From assembly GCA_026986775.1 (NCBI GenBank), contig JALSNX010000022.1:1-64000 (forward strand): a stretch of DNA of 64,000 bases, in the 5' to 3' direction. Shown piece after piece: positions 10,301-21,184 of this stretch. A program made the translations under genes and the position numbers. Positions within the stretch are counted from its first letter, which is position 1; each line of letters starts with the position of its first letter. The stretch is from Caldifarciminota bacterium. Its GTDB lineage: Bacteria; Hydrothermota; Hydrothermia; UBA1063; CAJXJZ01. The notes beneath the pieces were generated by a model. That model was not told the DNA's origin. It made no database searches and saw nothing but the letters and a program-made list of their open reading frames with translations.

Positions 10301-11406
10301 AGAAAAATGATGTTATCTTTGAATGGGAGCCTTACAGCTTACTTATTCTTGCTACAAAGAAGGGTAAGGTTAAGTTTGTGGATATAGTGCAGGGTGTTAC
10401 AGTGAAGGACCTCATGGAAGAGGATAAAGTGGAGAGAGTTATAGAACTTGACAGATACAAGAGATACTATCCGCGTATTCAGATTGTAAACCCAGACAAT
10501 GAAGATGAGGTGCTTGAGGAGATTAACCTTGTAAGAGAAGCAAGACTTGCCGTAAAAGAAGGAGATATTGTTGAACCGGGTGATATAGTTGCGAGGGTTC
10601 CACGTGAGGCTGGTAGAACAAGGGATATTACAGGAGGTCTTCCGAAGGTTGAGCAGCTGTTTGAAGCCCGTTCACCCAAGGATAAAGCCCTTATAGCCGA
10701 GATTAGCGGTAAAGTTTCCATAAGCATGGGACAGAGAGGTCTTCTCAGGGTTAAGATTGAGTCTGAGAGTGGGGAAACAAGGGCTTACAATGTTCCGTTC
10801 GGGAAATACTTCCTGGTCAATGATGGTGAGTATGTTGAGGCGGGAGACCCGATTACAACAGGTCCTGTTGACCCGCATGACCTTTTGAAGGTTAAAGGTA
10901 AAGAGCATGTGCAGGAGTTCCTTCTTGATAAGATTCAGGAGGTTTACAGACTCTCCGGTGTAAAGATAGACGACAGGCACATAGAAATTATAGTGAAGCA
11001 GATGATGAACAAGGTTCAGGTGCAGAACTCCGGTGATACAAGACTCATTGTCGGTGATATAGTGGATATTTCAGTTATTAAGGAGATTAATGCGGAGACA
11101 GAAAGGCGTGGTGGAGAGCCTGCCAAGTATAAGCCTGTACTGCTTGGAATAACAAAGTCTTCTCTCAAGACAGAGAGTTTCCTTGCAGCGGCCTCATTCC
11201 AGGAGACCACAAAGGTACTTGCAATGGCAGCAATTGAAGGGAAAAAGGACAAACTACGTGGTTTGAAGGAGAACGTGATAATAGGAAATCTGATACCGGC
11301 GGGAACAGGAATAAGAGACTACAGAAATCTTAAACTCATTGAAGAAATAAGGGAAGAAGAGCAGAAGAGAAGGGAAATGCAGGAAAACATGGAGGAGAAT
11401 CTTTAA
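7315..11406 (+). CDS. rpoC: DNA-directed RNA polymerase subunit beta'
   Basis: A 1363-aa beta-prime subunit from ATG 7315, chosen because GAGGGG at 7302-7307 is well spaced; an upstream in-frame ATG at 7294 lies inside rpoB. An N-terminal zinc finger (CACGKY...CDRCG) is present. The catalytic Mg motif NADFDGD is at residues 458-464. The second zinc site ([15 protein letters not shown]) and the bridge/trigger-loop region ([16 protein letters not shown]) are intact. A strong promoter for the next operon follows the stop. Confidence 0.98.
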   Translation: MANIKTDPKDIVAIGLKLASPEIIRSWSYGEVKKAETINYRTQKPERDGLFCERIFGPVKDYECACGKYRGKRYKGIICDRCGVEVTTSHVRRERMGHIELEVPVAHIWYYKVPPSIMGTLLDLTIRELEQVLYYDAYIVTDPGTFQDELRVGQVLTEKEYQEYMERVREGKNLYFEADMGAKPIEKILKSLNLEKLSAELKAKIKTEKSLFIKSKLLKKIRIVEAFLNSGNRPEWMILNVIPVIPPDLRPLVPLEGGRFATSDLNNLYRRVITRNNRLKNLKALHAPQIILRNEMRMLQEAVDALLDNSRRRRPVTGRGGRKLKSLSDALRGKKGLLRRNLLGKRVDYSGRSVIVVGPELKLNQVGLPKEMVIELFKPMVEHKLEESGVADSIRQARKLLQEKDERVWRLLEEVTRQHPVLLNRAPTLHRVSIQAFEPVLVEGKAIRLHPLVCTAYNADFDGDQMAVYVPTSLEAQTESQTLMLAPNNILSPANGKPLAAPTKDMVIGLNYLTKVKDGAKGEGRYFSSSEEVLMALNEGAVDLHAKIKFLWKGEIIDTTPGRVVFNEIVPEGMRFYNKELEKKSLQQITAESYKRFGIKTTAIFLDDMKNLGFLYATLSGVTFGIDDLIVPEDKKEIIEEALEEIARVERAFKKQMISRVERYQKILDVWTRAADEIKDRMMEEMARDKQGFNPIYMMVNSGARGNVDQVKQLAGMRGLMARPKKSGETLGELIETPIISNFKDGLKVLEYFISTHGARKGLSDTALKTADAGHLTRRLVDVAQSVVITEEDCGTITGRKITALKDGETIVEPLSERIVGRVALDDIEHPDTGEIIVEEGQEITEEAAKKIEEAGIEEVYVRSVLHCEAKRGVCAKCYGRNLATGRMVEIGEAVGVIAAQSIGEPGTQLTLRTFHTGGAAERIAEESRVSAPFDGTIEFVSLEVAPKGGKGKGKRYIALSKRGKIILTSLDGKRKKTYHVEYGSTIYFGSGDKVKKNDVIFEWEPYSLLILATKKGKVKFVDIVQGVTVKDLMEEDKVERVIELDRYKRYYPRIQIVNPDNEDEVLEEINLVREARLAVKEGDIVEPGDIVARVPREAGRTRDITGGLPKVEQLFEARSPKDKALIAEISGKVSISMGQRGLLRVKIESESGETRAYNVPFGKYFLVNDGEYVEAGDPITTGPVDPHDLLKVKGKEHVQEFLLDKIQEVYRLSGVKIDDRHIEIIVKQMMNKVQVQNSGDTRLIVGDIVDISVIKEINAETERRGGEPAKYKPVLLGITKSSLKTESFLAAASFQETTKVLAMAAIEGKKDKLRGLKENVIIGNLIPAGTGIRDYRNLKLIEEIREEEQKRREMQENMEENL

Positions 11407-11443
11407 AAGGAAACGGAAATTTTTATCAAACAGTTCTAACCGT

Positions 11444-11472
11444 TTGACGTAACAGGAGTTCTGGTTTATCAT
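11444..11472 (+). promoter_or_regulatory. Internal promoter of the str operon
   Basis: TTGACG (11444-11449), a 17-bp spacer and TATCAT (11467-11472); each hexamer has five of six consensus bases. It lies in the 97-nt rpoC-rpsL gap and would give a leader of about 25 nt before rpsL. No clear terminator precedes it, so rpsL may also be read through from rpoBC. Confidence 0.75.
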
Positions 11473-11503
11473 ATAGTTCCTGCAATGTAAAGAGGAGGAG
11501 TAT

Positions 11504-11878
11504 ATGCCAACTATAAATCAATTGGTGCGCAGGCCAAGGAAAAAGAAGGTTAAGAAGTCAAAATCTCCCGCTTTAGAGGGGAATCCTCAGAAGAGGGGAG
11601 TTTGTATAAGGGTGTATACCACTACACCCAAGAAGCCGAACTCTGCGTTAAGAAAGGTGGCAAAGGTGAGACTTTCCAATGGAAAAGAGGTGGTGGCTTA
11701 CATACCAGGTGAAGGTCATAATTTACAGGAGCACTCCAATGTGCTCGTAAGGGGTGGAAGGGTAAAGGACCTTCCTGGTGTAAAGTATCATATCATTAGA
11801 GGGACGCTTGATGCTGCTGGTGTAGAGGGAAGGAGAAATTCAAGGTCACTTTACGGAACAAAGAAGCCAAAAGACTGA
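11504..11878 (+). CDS. rpsL: 30S ribosomal protein S12
   Basis: A 124-aa uS12, with the decoding-centre loop [19 protein letters not shown] and the second loop [17 protein letters not shown] intact. Lysines occupy the positions linked to streptomycin response. It takes part in codon-anticodon inspection in the 30S A site. The Shine-Dalgarno AGAGGAGG precedes the ATG. It is the first gene of the str set (rpsL-rpsG-fusA-tuf), with its own promoter at 11444. Confidence 0.97.
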   Translation: MPTINQLVRRPRKKKVKKSKSPALEGNPQKRGVCIRVYTTTPKKPNSALRKVAKVRLSNGKEVVAYIPGEGHNLQEHSNVLVRGGRVKDLPGVKYHIIRGTLDAAGVEGRRNSRSLYGTKKPKD

Positions 11879-11887
11879 GGAGGTTAG

Positions 11888-12358
<471 letters not shown>

Positions 12359-12361
12359 GAT

Positions 12362-14413
12362 ATGGATAAAAGACCCTCTCTGGACATATATAAAATCAGA
12401 AATATTGGTTTTGCCGCTCATATTGATGCTGGCAAAACAACGACTACAGAGAGGGTTCTTTTTTATTCAAAAAAAATTCATAGAATCGGTGAGGTTGATG
12501 AGGGCTCTGCGACCACAGACTGGATGGAACAGGAGAAAGAGAGGGGTATTACCATTGTAAGTGCCGCAATAACAACCTTCTGGAAAGAGCATCAGTTTAA
12601 CATAATAGATACACCGGGACATGTGGATTTCACTGCTGAGGTTGAAAGGGCACTCAGAGTTCTTGACGGTTTGATTGTTATATTTGATGCTTCTGCTGGA
12701 GTTGAACCTCAGTCGGAAACCGTATGGCATCAGGCGGAAAGATATAAAATTCCCCGTCTCATCTTCTTTAATAAAATGGATAAAACTGCTGCAGATGCAT
12801 TTAAGTCTCTTGAGTCCGTTCACAAAAGATTGACCCAGAAGGCTGTGTTTTTTGAATTGCCTGTGGGATCTGAAAATTCCTTTAGAGGAGTAATTGATCT
12901 TGTAGAAAAAAAGAGATATATATGGACTGATGAGGACCGCACTGGTGAGACCTACAGGATTCAGGACGTTGAGTTTGATGATGATATGCTCACAAGGTAT
13001 GAGGAGATCGTCTACGCAGTTGCAGATTATGATGAGGGTATACTTGATGAATACTCTGAAAAGGGTTTTGTAAGTCCTGTAAGGCTAAAGAAAGCTGTAA
13101 GAGAAGCGGTTATAAGAGGAGATCTGTTTCCCGTTTTTCTGGGGGCAGCCAAGAAAAATATTGGGGTTCAGCCTCTTATGGATGCAATTGTGGATTATCT
13201 TCCTTCGCCACTTGACCTTCCTCCTGTAAAGGGGAAAAATCCGAAAACAGGGGAGGAAGTGGAGAGAAAAAGGGATATAAATGAACCTTTTTCAGCTGTC
13301 ATCTTCAAGATACAGGTTGATAAGCACGCCGGTATTCTTGCATATATGCGGGTTTATTCAGGTAGGGTCAGGGTAAATGAGAAGGTGCTCAATGCAAGGA
13401 CAATGAAGGGAGAGCGTCTTACAAGACTCTATGAAATGCAGGCCAATCGTAAAAGACCAGTTCATGAAGCCCGTGCGGGAGAAATTGTTGGTGTGGTGGG
13501 TATAAAGGATGTGAAAACTGGAGATACACTCTGTGCAGGTGATGCTCCGATAGTATTTGAGGGGATGCATTTTCCTGAGCCCGTTGTATCAAAATATGTA
13601 GAACCAAGATATGTGAGAGACCTGGAAAAGCTGGAGCAAACTCTCAAAGCACTTGAGGTTGAAGACCCGACATTCAGGGTAAAAAAAGACAGGGATACGG
13701 GGCAGATAGTAATGACCGGAATGGGAGAGCTCCATCTTGAGATTATAGAAGATAGATTAAAGAAGGACTTTGGAGTGGAAGTTAGAACCGGAAAACCACA
13801 GGTGTCATACAGAGAAACGATTACAAAAGACGTGGATGTTGCGGAACACTTTGAAAAGGACCTTTCCACAGGAAAAGAGGTGGGCTACGTTCATTTGAAG
13901 CTTATTCCCCTTGAGAGAGGAAAAGGAATAGTGGTTGACGATTCTGCCATAAATATGGAGATTGAGCAGAGAGACTACCTCAGAAAGATTGTGGATGAAT
14001 CCCTGTCATTTGGACCTTTAATGGGGTACCCTGTTACAGATATTGAGGTGCGGATTGTTTCTATGGGGGGTGAAGGTACAACACCACTTGGCAATGAGCT
14101 TGCTTTGAGAATGGGTATTGAAAGGGGCCTTAAGGAAGGTGAGCCAGTGTTGCTGGAGCCATATCTCTTTATTGAAATTCTGGCTCCACAGGAATTTGTG
14201 GGAAGTGTAATAGGCGATTTAACAAGCAGGGGTGGTGAAGTTCAGGAAATCGTCCCTGTTAATGAATATGTAAGTAATATAAGGGCTTATGCGCCCTTGA
14301 GAAAGATGATGGGGTATGCGGTTGCCCTGAGGTCACTCACTCAGGGAAGAGGAAATTTCTGGATGAAGGTCGCATACTTTGAAAAAGTAAAGGAAAAAAT
14401 AAGCAAAATATGA
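12362..14413 (+). CDS. fusA: Translation elongation factor G
   Basis: A 683-aa EF-G, the GTPase that drives ribosomal translocation. The P loop AHIDAGKTTTTE is near residues 18-29. Switch I holds EKERGITI, the G3 motif is DTPGHVDFT, and NKMD gives G4. Domains II-V follow, including RVYSGRVRVNEKV and the domain IV/V stretch MGMGELHLEI. Unlike the neighbouring tuf, its switch I is conventional. The start ATG is three bases from rpsG. Confidence 0.97.
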   Translation: MDKRPSLDIYKIRNIGFAAHIDAGKTTTTERVLFYSKKIHRIGEVDEGSATTDWMEQEKERGITIVSAAITTFWKEHQFNIIDTPGHVDFTAEVERALRVLDGLIVIFDASAGVEPQSETVWHQAERYKIPRLIFFNKMDKTAADAFKSLESVHKRLTQKAVFFELPVGSENSFRGVIDLVEKKRYIWTDEDRTGETYRIQDVEFDDDMLTRYEEIVYAVADYDEGILDEYSEKGFVSPVRLKKAVREAVIRGDLFPVFLGAAKKNIGVQPLMDAIVDYLPSPLDLPPVKGKNPKTGEEVERKRDINEPFSAVIFKIQVDKHAGILAYMRVYSGRVRVNEKVLNARTMKGERLTRLYEMQANRKRPVHEARAGEIVGVVGIKDVKTGDTLCAGDAPIVFEGMHFPEPVVSKYVEPRYVRDLEKLEQTLKALEVEDPTFRVKKDRDTGQIVMTGMGELHLEIIEDRLKKDFGVEVRTGKPQVSYRETITKDVDVAEHFEKDLSTGKEVGYVHLKLIPLERGKGIVVDDSAINMEIEQRDYLRKIVDESLSFGPLMGYPVTDIEVRIVSMGGEGTTPLGNELALRMGIERGLKEGEPVLLEPYLFIEILAPQEFVGSVIGDLTSRGGEVQEIVPVNEYVSNIRAYAPLRKMMGYAVALRSLTQGRGNFWMKVAYFEKVKEKISKI

Positions 14414-14425
14414 TGGAGGTAAAGC

Positions 14426-15634
14426 ATGGCAAAGCAGAAGTTTGAAAGAACCAAGCCACATCTGAATGTCGGTACAATAGGACACGTGGACCATGGTAAA
14501 ACGACCCTTACTGCGGCAATCACAAAGGTGCTTGCTCAGAAGGGTCTTGCACAGGAAATGGATTACGACCAGGTGGCAAAGGCAGACGCAAAGCTCTTCA
14601 GAAGAGATGCTACAAAGATATTGACAGTGAACATTGCGCACGTGGAATATGAGACCGAAAAGAGACATTATGCACACATAGACTGTCCGGGGCACCATGA
14701 CTATATCAAAAACATGATTTCAGGTGCAGCCCAGATGGATGGTGCAATTCTGGTGGTTTCAGCACCTGATAGTGTAATGCCTCAGACAAGAGAGCACGTT
14801 CTTCTTGCAAGACAGGTTAATGTGCCCTACATTGTGGTATTTATTAATAAAGTTGACCTTGTTGATGATCCTGAACTAATTGAACTGGTTGAACTTGAGG
14901 TGAGAGACCTTCTCAATAAATACGAATTCCCTGGTGATGATGTGCCTATTATCAAAGGCTCAGCTCTTAAGGCATTACAGAATCCTACTGACGAAGAGGC
15001 AACGAAGCCCATTTTTGAACTCCTTGATGCAATGGATAATTACATACCCGACCCGGAAAGAGAGGTTGATAAACCATTCCTCATGGCAATTGAGGATGTC
15101 TTCTCAATTACAGGTCGTGGAACAGTGGTAACGGGTAGAGTTGAGCGTGGAAAACTCACACCTGGTGAAGAGGTAGAGATTATAGGCTTCAGAGATAAGC
15201 CTCTTAAAACTACGGTAACATCAATAGAGATGTTCAGAAAGATTCTTGATGAGGCTCTCCCGGGTGACAACGTTGGGCTTTTACTCCGTGGTGTGAAGAA
15301 GGATGAAGTGGAAAGAGGAATGGTTGTGGCAAAACCTGGTTCCATTAATCCGCACAAAAAGTTCAAGGCTCAGGTTTACGTTCTCACCAAGGAAGAGGGT
15401 GGAAGACACACACCGTTCTTTAATGGCTACAGGCCACAGTTCTATTTCAGAACAACGGACGTTACAGGTTCCATTAAGCTGCCAGAGGGGAGAGAAATGG
15501 TCATGCCTGGTGACCATGTGAACCTTGAGGTTGAGCTTATAGCTCCTGTGGCAATTGAAAAAGAGCTCAGATTCGCCATTCGTGAAGGCGGAAGAACAGT
15601 TGGTGCTGGCATAGTAACAGATATAATTGAGTGA
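14426..15634 (+). CDS. tuf: Translation elongation factor Tu with divergent switch I
   Basis: A 402-aa EF-Tu that delivers aminoacyl-tRNA to the ribosome. The P loop GHVDHGKTT (19-27), catalytic His90, NKVD and domains 2-3 are conventional. Residues 46-70 are not: the near-universal PEEKARGITIN stretch is replaced by [13 protein letters not shown], about five residues longer from the conserved DQ. The Mg-coordinating Thr (T67) is kept. The G3 motif is CPGHHDY instead of CPGHADY, and the following loop is PDSVMPQ instead of DGPMPQ. The frame is intact on both sides, so this is not a frameshift. It sits in the standard str position, 13 bases after fusA. Confidence 0.95.
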   Translation: MAKQKFERTKPHLNVGTIGHVDHGKTTLTAAITKVLAQKGLAQEMDYDQVAKADAKLFRRDATKILTVNIAHVEYETEKRHYAHIDCPGHHDYIKNMISGAAQMDGAILVVSAPDSVMPQTREHVLLARQVNVPYIVVFINKVDLVDDPELIELVELEVRDLLNKYEFPGDDVPIIKGSALKALQNPTDEEATKPIFELLDAMDNYIPDPEREVDKPFLMAIEDVFSITGRGTVVTGRVERGKLTPGEEVEIIGFRDKPLKTTVTSIEMFRKILDEALPGDNVGLLLRGVKKDEVERGMVVAKPGSINPHKKFKAQVYVLTKEEGGRHTPFFNGYRPQFYFRTTDVTGSIKLPEGREMVMPGDHVNLEVELIAPVAIEKELRFAIREGGRTVGAGIVTDIIE

Positions 15635-15636
15635 TT

Positions 15637-15945
15637 ATGGAAACGAGAATAAGAATAAAACTGAGATCGTATGATCCTGTCCTTGTGGACAGGTCTGCCA
15701 AAAGAATTGTGGTGACTGCAAGAATGACTCAGGCAGAGGTATCGGGGCCGATACCTCTGCCCACAAAAAGAACGCTGTTTTCTGTTATAAGGTCACCCCA
15801 CGTTCATAAAAAGTCGCAGGAGCAGTTCGAATTAAAGGTGCACAAAAGACTTGTGGAAATACGTAATCCCAATCAGGAAACAATTGACAAGCTCTCCAAG
15901 CTGGACCTTCCGGCTGGAGTTGATGTAGAAATCAAGATGATATAA
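15637..15945 (+). CDS. rpsJ: 30S ribosomal protein S10
   Basis: A 102-aa uS10 (also NusE) starting [23 protein letters not shown] 15637 is preferred because the family begins here; a GTG at 15631 overlapping the tuf stop would add two residues. Neither has a good Shine-Dalgarno, so reinitiation from tuf is likely. It contains the RGPIPLPT-equivalent loop [11 protein letters not shown] and the terminal VDVEIKM strand. It begins the S10 set directly after tuf without a separate promoter. Confidence 0.95.
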   Translation: METRIRIKLRSYDPVLVDRSAKRIVVTARMTQAEVSGPIPLPTKRTLFSVIRSPHVHKKSQEQFELKVHKRLVEIRNPNQETIDKLSKLDLPAGVDVEIKMI

Positions 15946-15958
15946 AAAGGAGTTTATG

Positions 15959-16603
15959 ATGATAGGACTTGTGGGTAGAAAGCTGGGTATGACCCAGATA
16001 CCTACCAAAGACGGCACGATGACCCCGGTTACGGTCATTGAGGCCGGCCCCTGCTACGTCCTTCAGGGGAAGACCTTGGAGAAGGACGGATATTATGCAG
16101 TAAAGGTAGGTTTCGGGGAAATAAAAAGTAAAAAGCTCAATAAGCCTCTTTTAGGAGAGGCTAAAAAGATATTTGGTGAGAGGGAGGCCTACCCTCTCAG
16201 GGTTATAAAGGAGTTCCGTCTTAATGAGGCGCCGCAATATAACCCCGGTGATGAGCTTACTGTTGAACTGTTCAGTGAGGGTGAAAAGGTTGATGTGCAG
16301 GGTATCTCCATTGGAAAAGGCTATCAGGGAGTGATGAAAAGGTGGGGTTTTTCTGGTGGTCCCAAGAGTCATGGCTCAAAGTTTCACAGACATCCGGGTT
16401 CTATTGGTCAGCATTCAGAGCCGGCAAAGGTGTGGAAAGGAAAGAAGATGGCAGGTCATGCTGGAAATAGAAAGGTAACTGTTAAGAACCTCAGGGTAAT
16501 GGCAATAGACAGAGAAAAGAATCTAATCTATGTGAAGGGCGCAGTTCCTGGAAGTACTGGAAGTATAGTTTACATAACAAAAGCAAAGGGGTTTGGTAAA
16601 TGA
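15959..16603 (+). CDS. rplC: 50S ribosomal protein L3
   Basis: A 214-aa uL3 beginning MIGLVGRKLGMTQI. Tandem ATGs occur at 15956 and 15959; AAGGAG at 15947-15952 fits the second better. The central loop that reaches the peptidyl-transferase centre (GFSGGPKSHGSKFHRHPGSIG) and the terminal GAVPGSTGSIVYITKA are conserved. It is an early assembly protein of the 50S. The stop overlaps the start of rplD by four bases. Confidence 0.96.
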   Translation: MIGLVGRKLGMTQIPTKDGTMTPVTVIEAGPCYVLQGKTLEKDGYYAVKVGFGEIKSKKLNKPLLGEAKKIFGEREAYPLRVIKEFRLNEAPQYNPGDELTVELFSEGEKVDVQGISIGKGYQGVMKRWGFSGGPKSHGSKFHRHPGSIGQHSEPAKVWKGKKMAGHAGNRKVTVKNLRVMAIDREKNLIYVKGAVPGSTGSIVYITKAKGFGK

Positions 16604-17232
16604 GTATAAAAGTGGAAATCAAAGACAGAAGTGCGAAAAAACTTGGTGAAATGGAACTTCCAGAGGAACTTTATAACGTTCCCGCAAATCGTCATCTTCT
16701 CTATCAGGTTGTACGTATCTACCAGTTAAATAGAAGACAGGGTACGGTGAAGGCAAAGACGAGAGGTGAAGTAAAGGCGTCCACACGTAAAATATACAGA
16801 CAGAAAGGACTCGGGCGTGCAAGGCATGGTGCTGTTTCCGCTCCTATTTTTGTCGGTGGTGGTAAAGCTTTTCCTCCAAGACCAAGAGACTGGAGGCTGG
16901 ATATACCAAAAGACCTCAAGAAAAAGGCACTTTCTCAGGCGTTAAGTGATAGGTTGAAAGAGGGAAAGTTTGTGGTTCTTGAGAGCTTCGGTATAGAAAG
17001 GCCCAAGACAAAGGATATGGTTGAGCTTCTCAAAAACCATGGACTCTATGGTGAGAAAATCCTTGTTGTTTATGGAGAGAACAATAATAACATCTATCTT
17101 GCCACACGCAATATAAGTGGTGTTGATGTGAAAAGGGCGCAGGACATAAATGCTTACGACGTTCTCAAAAAGAGATATCTCATTATTGACAAAAAAGGTG
17201 TGGAAATATTAAATGAGAGGTTGGGAAGATGA
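16600..17232 (+). CDS. rplD: 50S ribosomal protein L4
   Basis: A 210-aa uL4. It has a globular domain and the extended loop with [24 protein letters not shown] lining the exit tunnel, followed by [12 protein letters not shown]4 is an autogenous repressor of the S10 operon in enterobacteria; no matching leader was recognised upstream of rpsJ here. It overlaps rplC and rplW by ATGA junctions, implying tight translational coupling. Confidence 0.96.
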   Translation: MSIKVEIKDRSAKKLGEMELPEELYNVPANRHLLYQVVRIYQLNRRQGTVKAKTRGEVKASTRKIYRQKGLGRARHGAVSAPIFVGGGKAFPPRPRDWRLDIPKDLKKKALSQALSDRLKEGKFVVLESFGIERPKTKDMVELLKNHGLYGEKILVVYGENNNNIYLATRNISGVDVKRAQDINAYDVLKKRYLIIDKKGVEILNERLGR

Positions 17233-17519
17233 AGGATCCGAGAGATATTATCATAAGACCGGTAATAACAGAGAAGGCAATGGACCTTGCACAGAAGAAG
17301 TCACAGTATGTTTTTGAGGTCCATCCTGATGCTCCCAAGCCAGAGATAAAAAAGGCAATTGAGGAACTGTTTAAGGTGCACGTTGAGAAGGTTAGAGTTA
17401 TCAATATGAAACCGAAAAATAAGAGAGTGAGGCTGGCGCAGGGAAAAACAAGACGATGGAAAAAGGCAATAGTTATCCTGAGAAAAGGCGAAAGCATACC
17501 AATGTTTGAAGGAGTATAG
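17229..17519 (+). CDS. rplW: 50S ribosomal protein L23
   Basis: A 96-aa uL23 starting [18 protein letters not shown], the family's conserved opening. The tip loop [21 protein letters not shown] is present. It lies at the tunnel exit and docks trigger factor, SRP and the Sec translocon. It overlaps rplD by four bases, and rplB begins two bases after its stop. Confidence 0.96.
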   Translation: MKDPRDIIIRPVITEKAMDLAQKKSQYVFEVHPDAPKPEIKKAIEELFKVHVEKVRVINMKPKNKRVRLAQGKTRRWKKAIVILRKGESIPMFEGV

Positions 17520-17521
17520 TT

Positions 17522-18349
17522 ATGGGTATCAAGAGATTCAGACCATACACACCTTCCAGGAGATTTATGACAGTTTCGGATTTCTCTGATATAACTAAAA
17601 AGAAACCAGAGAAATCCCTTATTGAGCCGAAGAAGAGCACCGGGGGAAGAAACAATCTTGGAAGAGTTACGGTACGTTTTAGAGGCGGCGGACATAAGAA
17701 GTTTTACAGAATAATTGATTTTAGAAGGGAAAAGTTTGGAGTTCCAGCAGTTGTTAAGTCAATTGAGTATGATCCCAATAGAACAGCAAGAATAGCCCTT
17801 CTTGCGTACAGAGATGGCGAGAAAAGGTACATTATTGCACCCCATGGTCTTAAGGTCGGAGATGTTATTGTTTCCGGACCTGGGGCTGAGATAAAGGTGG
17901 GGAATGCCGTTCCGCTCAGGGAAATCCCTGAAGGTGTTCCCATACATAATATAGAGCTTATTCCGGGCAGGGGTGCAAAGCTTGTAAGGTCAGCTGGAAG
18001 CAGCGCGGTGATACTTTCCAAAGAAGGTAAATACGCTCACGTACAGCTTCCTTCGGGAGAGGTAAGGCTCATTGACCAGAATGCACTTGCCACTATAGGG
18101 CAGGTTTCAAATATTGACCATGAGAATGTTATCATTGGAAAGGCGGGAAGGAAAAGATGGATGGGTAGAAAACCCCATGTAAGGGGAATTGTAATGAATC
18201 CTGTTGATCATCCTCTTGGTGGAGGTGAAGGAAGGTCAAAATCCGGTCGTCCACCTTCCAGTCCATGGGGACTTGTTGATGGCAAGAAAACGAGAAAGAA
18301 ACATAAACCTTCCAATAAGTTTATTGTTAAGCCCCGGAGGAAGAAATGA
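17522..18349 (+). CDS. rplB: 50S ribosomal protein L2
   Basis: A 275-aa uL2 starting [14 protein letters not shown]. An SH3-like RNA-binding region precedes the C-terminal loop [20 protein letters not shown], with the functionally important histidine in the NPVDHP motif. It is needed for subunit association and peptidyl transfer. Length is typical. rpsS starts within its last codons (ATGA overlap). Confidence 0.97.
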   Translation: MGIKRFRPYTPSRRFMTVSDFSDITKKKPEKSLIEPKKSTGGRNNLGRVTVRFRGGGHKKFYRIIDFRREKFGVPAVVKSIEYDPNRTARIALLAYRDGEKRYIIAPHGLKVGDVIVSGPGAEIKVGNAVPLREIPEGVPIHNIELIPGRGAKLVRSAGSSAVILSKEGKYAHVQLPSGEVRLIDQNALATIGQVSNIDHENVIIGKAGRKRWMGRKPHVRGIVMNPVDHPLGGGEGRSKSGRPPSSPWGLVDGKKTRKKHKPSNKFIVKPRRKK

Positions 18350-18630
18350 GTAGATCGAGGAAAAAAGGGCCTTATGTAGATCAGAAACTTTACAGGAGAG
18401 TCGTTGAAATGAACAAAACCGGGAAAAAAGCGGTTATCAAGACCTATTCCCGGAGATCAACGATTGTTCCTGAGTTTATAGGACACACCATTGCGGTACA
18501 TAATGGTAGGAAGTTTATACCGGTTTATATCGTTCAGGATATGGTTGGACACAAATTGGGCGAGTTTGCACCCACGAGGACCTACAGAGGACATAAAGAC
18601 AAGAAAGCACAAACAGTGAGGTTGAGGTAA
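18346..18630 (+). CDS. rpsS: 30S ribosomal protein S19
   Basis: A 94-aa uS19 starting [15 protein letters not shown], with the conserved [22 protein letters not shown] and [14 protein letters not shown] blocks. It sits in the 30S head near the A-site finger contact. It overlaps rplB by four bases and rplV by one. Confidence 0.96.
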   Translation: MSRSRKKGPYVDQKLYRRVVEMNKTGKKAVIKTYSRRSTIVPEFIGHTIAVHNGRKFIPVYIVQDMVGHKLGEFAPTRTYRGHKDKKAQTVRLR

Positions 18631-18974
18631 TGGTGGGCAGAGCAGTACACAGGTTCGCAAGGATATCACCAAAGAAGATGAAGCCCCTGCTTTCTGAGAT
18701 CAGGGGAAAGACTGTAGCTGAGGCGGATGCAATCCTGTACCTTATGAACAAAAAGGGAGCAAGAATAACACGAAAGGTGCTTAAGGCAGCGGTGGCATCC
18801 CTTAACGACAAGCTGGGCCGCGAACTTGCTCCTGAGGAAATTAAGGTAAAGGTTGCAAAGGTTGACAAAGGGCTGACAATGAAAAGGGTAAGGCCTTTCT
18901 GGAGAGGAATGGCCACTTTAATAAGGAAGAGAACATCTCATATTACCATTGAAGTTGAGGGAGGAGAAGAGTAA
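18630..18974 (+). CDS. rplV: 50S ribosomal protein L22
   Basis: A 114-aa uL22 with the conserved opening [20 protein letters not shown]. The beta-hairpin [24 protein letters not shown] reaches into the exit tunnel, near the macrolide site. Its start overlaps the rpsS stop and its stop overlaps the rpsC start by one base each, so the genes are chained. Confidence 0.96.
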   Translation: MVGRAVHRFARISPKKMKPLLSEIRGKTVAEADAILYLMNKKGARITRKVLKAAVASLNDKLGRELAPEEIKVKVAKVDKGLTMKRVRPFWRGMATLIRKRTSHITIEVEGGEE

Positions 18975-19624
18975 TGGGTCAGAAAGTACATCCTGTAGGT
19001 TTCAGACTCGGGATTAACAAAGACTGGAAGGCCCACTGGTTTGCCAGGGGCAAAGATTATGAAAGGTATCTTCAGGAAGACCTCAAGATAAGGGATTACA
19101 TTAATAGCAGATTTAAAGACGCAATGGTTTCTAAAGTGGTGATAGACAGGGCTTCCGATAGACTGAGCATCAGCATTTATTCTGCGAGACCTGGACTTGT
19201 AATCGGCAGGAAAGGTCAGGAAGTGGAGAGTCTCAGAAAGACCCTGTCAAAAATGCTCAATTACAGGGACCTGAATATCAACGTGGTTGAGATTAAAGTA
19301 CCGGAGGTTGACGCACAGCTTGTGGCACAGAATATTGCGAGGAAGATAGAACAGAGAGTTTCTCACAGACGTGCAATGAAGAGGGCAGTAGAGACGGCTT
19401 TAAAGATGGGGGTCAAAGGAATTAAGATATATGCCAAAGGAAGACTCGCAGGTGCAGAGATTGCGCGCAAAGAGTGGTATCTTAAAGGCCGTGTTCCACT
19501 TCAGACAATAAGGGCGGATGTTGATTACGGCGAGGCAACAGCATTTACGAGGTACGGCACCGTTGGCGTTAAGGTATGGATATACAGAGGCGATATACTT
19601 GAAAGGCCAATGGAGGAGGAATAG
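18974..19624 (+). CDS. rpsC: 30S ribosomal protein S3
   Basis: A 216-aa uS3 starting [18 protein letters not shown]. The KH-domain core [16 protein letters not shown] and the C-terminal domain with [20 protein letters not shown] and [13 protein letters not shown] are clear. It forms part of the mRNA entry channel with helicase activity. Length is normal; rplP follows after three bases. Confidence 0.97.
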   Translation: MGQKVHPVGFRLGINKDWKAHWFARGKDYERYLQEDLKIRDYINSRFKDAMVSKVVIDRASDRLSISIYSARPGLVIGRKGQEVESLRKTLSKMLNYRDLNINVVEIKVPEVDAQLVAQNIARKIEQRVSHRRAMKRAVETALKMGVKGIKIYAKGRLAGAEIARKEWYLKGRVPLQTIRADVDYGEATAFTRYGTVGVKVWIYRGDILERPMEEE

Positions 19625-19627
19625 GCC

Positions 19628-20047
19628 ATGTTAATGCCATCAAGGACCAAATATAGAAAGCAGCATAGAGGAAGAATGAAAGGTAAGGCTATGGCTGGAA
19701 ATTACATAGCCTTTGGTGAGTATGCACTTAAAGCGCTTGAGCCGCACTGGATAACAGGTAATCAGATAGAGGCGGCAAGAATTGCGATTACGAGGTATCT
19801 CAAGAAGGGTGGAAAGCTGTGGATAAGAATTTTTCCAGATAAGCCTGTCACCAAGAAGCCTGCTGAGACCAGAATGGGAAAGGGTAAAGGTAATGTTGAC
19901 AGATGGGTGGCAGTGGTAAAGCCCGGAAGGATTCTTTTTGAACTGGGTGGAGTGACTGAAGAGCAGGCAAGGGAAGCTTTTCGCCGGGCTTCTACAAAGT
20001 TGCCCATCAAGACAAGATTTGTCTCTCTCAAGGAGGGAGGGGTATGA
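19628..20047 (+). CDS. rplP: 50S ribosomal protein L16
   Basis: A 139-aa uL16 starting [19 protein letters not shown]. It contains the [22 protein letters not shown] block that organises the A-site region of the 50S. The Shine-Dalgarno GGAGGAGG overlaps the end of rpsC. A second ATG two codons in (19634) is possible, but the family begins MLMP. Its stop overlaps rpmC by four bases. Confidence 0.96.
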   Translation: MLMPSRTKYRKQHRGRMKGKAMAGNYIAFGEYALKALEPHWITGNQIEAARIAITRYLKKGGKLWIRIFPDKPVTKKPAETRMGKGKGNVDRWVAVVKPGRILFELGGVTEEQAREAFRRASTKLPIKTRFVSLKEGGV

Positions 20048-20250
20048 AGGCATATGAATTGAGAGAACTTTCTGATGAGGAACTTAAGGCCAAACTCAAG
20101 GCTTTAAAAGAGGAACTATTTACCTTGAGAATGGAGAAGGCCATGGCAAAGCTTGCACAGCCACACAGGTTCAGGGAGATTAAAAGAGATATTGCGAGAA
20201 TAAACACGATACTCTCAGAAAGGAGGCGCCAGAATGGAAACCAGGAATAG
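20044..20250 (+). CDS. rpmC: 50S ribosomal protein L29
   Basis: A 68-aa all-helical uL29 starting [30 protein letters not shown], with the typical internal [19 protein letters not shown]. It lies next to L23 at the tunnel exit. It overlaps rplP by four bases and rpsQ by 17 bases. Confidence 0.95.
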   Translation: MKAYELRELSDEELKAKLKALKEELFTLRMEKAMAKLAQPHRFREIKRDIARINTILSERRRQNGNQE

Positions 20251-20500
20251 AAGAAGAGAGAGAGTGGGGGTTGTTGTAAGTGATAAAATGGATAAAACAA
20301 GAGTTGTTTTAGTTGAGACTCTCGTGCAGCATCCCCTTTACAAAAAGTACATTAAGAGAAGAAAGAAATTTTTCGTACATGACGAAAAGAATGAGACCCA
20401 TGTTGGTGATGTCGTCAAAATTATGGAGACAAGACCTCTTTCCCGTCTCAAGAGGTGGAGAATAGTAAGTATTGTGAGAAAGGCACACGGGGAGGCATAA
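20234..20500 (+). CDS. rpsQ: 30S ribosomal protein S17
   Basis: An 88-aa uS17 (OB fold) beginning [22 protein letters not shown], with the internal [23 protein letters not shown] block characteristic of the family. It binds 16S rRNA helix 11 during early assembly. The start lies inside the end of rpmC, with AAAGGAGGCG ahead of it. One base separates it from rplN. Confidence 0.96.
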   Translation: METRNRRRERVGVVVSDKMDKTRVVLVETLVQHPLYKKYIKRRKKFFVHDEKNETHVGDVVKIMETRPLSRLKRWRIVSIVRKAHGEA

Positions 20501-20501
20501 G

Positions 20502-20870
20502 ATGATACAGGATATATCCAGATTAAAGATAGCAGATAACACCGGTGCACAGGAGGCACTGGTGATTAAGGTGCTTGGCGGTTCCCGTAGAAAATATGCG
20601 AGGGTTGGGGACGTAGTGGTGGTCACCATAAAAGACGCAGTACCCAACTCCTCCATAAAGAAAGGCTCAGTTGTGAAGGCCGTTATTGTAAGAACGAGAA
20701 AAGAGATGCGCAGACCGGATGGCACCTACATAAAGTTTGATGACAATGCCGCTGTGATTATAGATAATAATGGTGAACCCAAGGGTACTAGGGTATTTGG
20801 ACCTGTGGCAAGAGAGTTGAGAGAGAAGAGATTTATGAGAATAGTTTCCCTTGCTCCGGAGGTGGTATAA
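20502..20870 (+). CDS. rplN: 50S ribosomal protein L14
   Basis: A 122-aa uL14 starting [20 protein letters not shown]. The conserved [22 protein letters not shown] and [14 protein letters not shown] blocks are present. It forms an inter-subunit bridge and is the docking site of the silencing factor RsfS. It overlaps rplX by one base. Confidence 0.97.
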   Translation: MIQDISRLKIADNTGAQEALVIKVLGGSRRKYARVGDVVVVTIKDAVPNSSIKKGSVVKAVIVRTRKEMRRPDGTYIKFDDNAAVIIDNNGEPKGTRVFGPVARELREKRFMRIVSLAPEVV

Positions 20871-21184
20871 TGGCGCTTAAGATTAAAAGAGGAGATACTG
20901 TTAAGGTAGTAAAAGGCAAGGATAAAGGTAAGATAGGTAAAGTTAAGAAGGTGCTTATTGAAAAAAAGAGGCTCATCGTGGAGGAAGTTAATATTGTGAA
21001 GAGGCACATGAGGGCTATGGGGCCTGACAGGCCTTCCGGTATAGTTGAGATGGAGGCACCTATTTCATGGAGCAATGTCAGGCTTATATGTCCTTCATGC
21101 GGAGAGCCTACTCGTGTGGGTTTCAGATTTGAGGATGGCAAAAAGGTAAGATACTGTAAAAAATGCAACGAGGTGATTGACTAA
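20870..21184 (+). CDS. rplX: 50S ribosomal protein L24 with C-terminal zinc ribbon
   Basis: A 104-aa uL24. It has an N-terminal KOW motif ([20 protein letters not shown]) and the assembly-initiator body. The C-terminal tail carries two CxxC pairs (CPSC near residue 73 and CKKC near residue 97), consistent with a zinc ribbon found in L24 of some phyla. It overlaps both rplN and rplE by one base. Confidence 0.95.
   Translation: MALKIKRGDTVKVVKGKDKGKIGKVKKVLIEKKRLIVEEVNIVKRHMRAMGPDRPSGIVEMEAPISWSNVRLICPSCGEPTRVGFRFEDGKKVRYCKKCNEVID

Noticed and set aside
14561..14640. Frameshift or assembly error in tuf switch I
   Set aside because: Both flanks stay in the same frame, and T67, N69 and HVEYET follow normally. 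No compensating indel pair yields the usual RGITI sequence. Still worth a check against raw reads.
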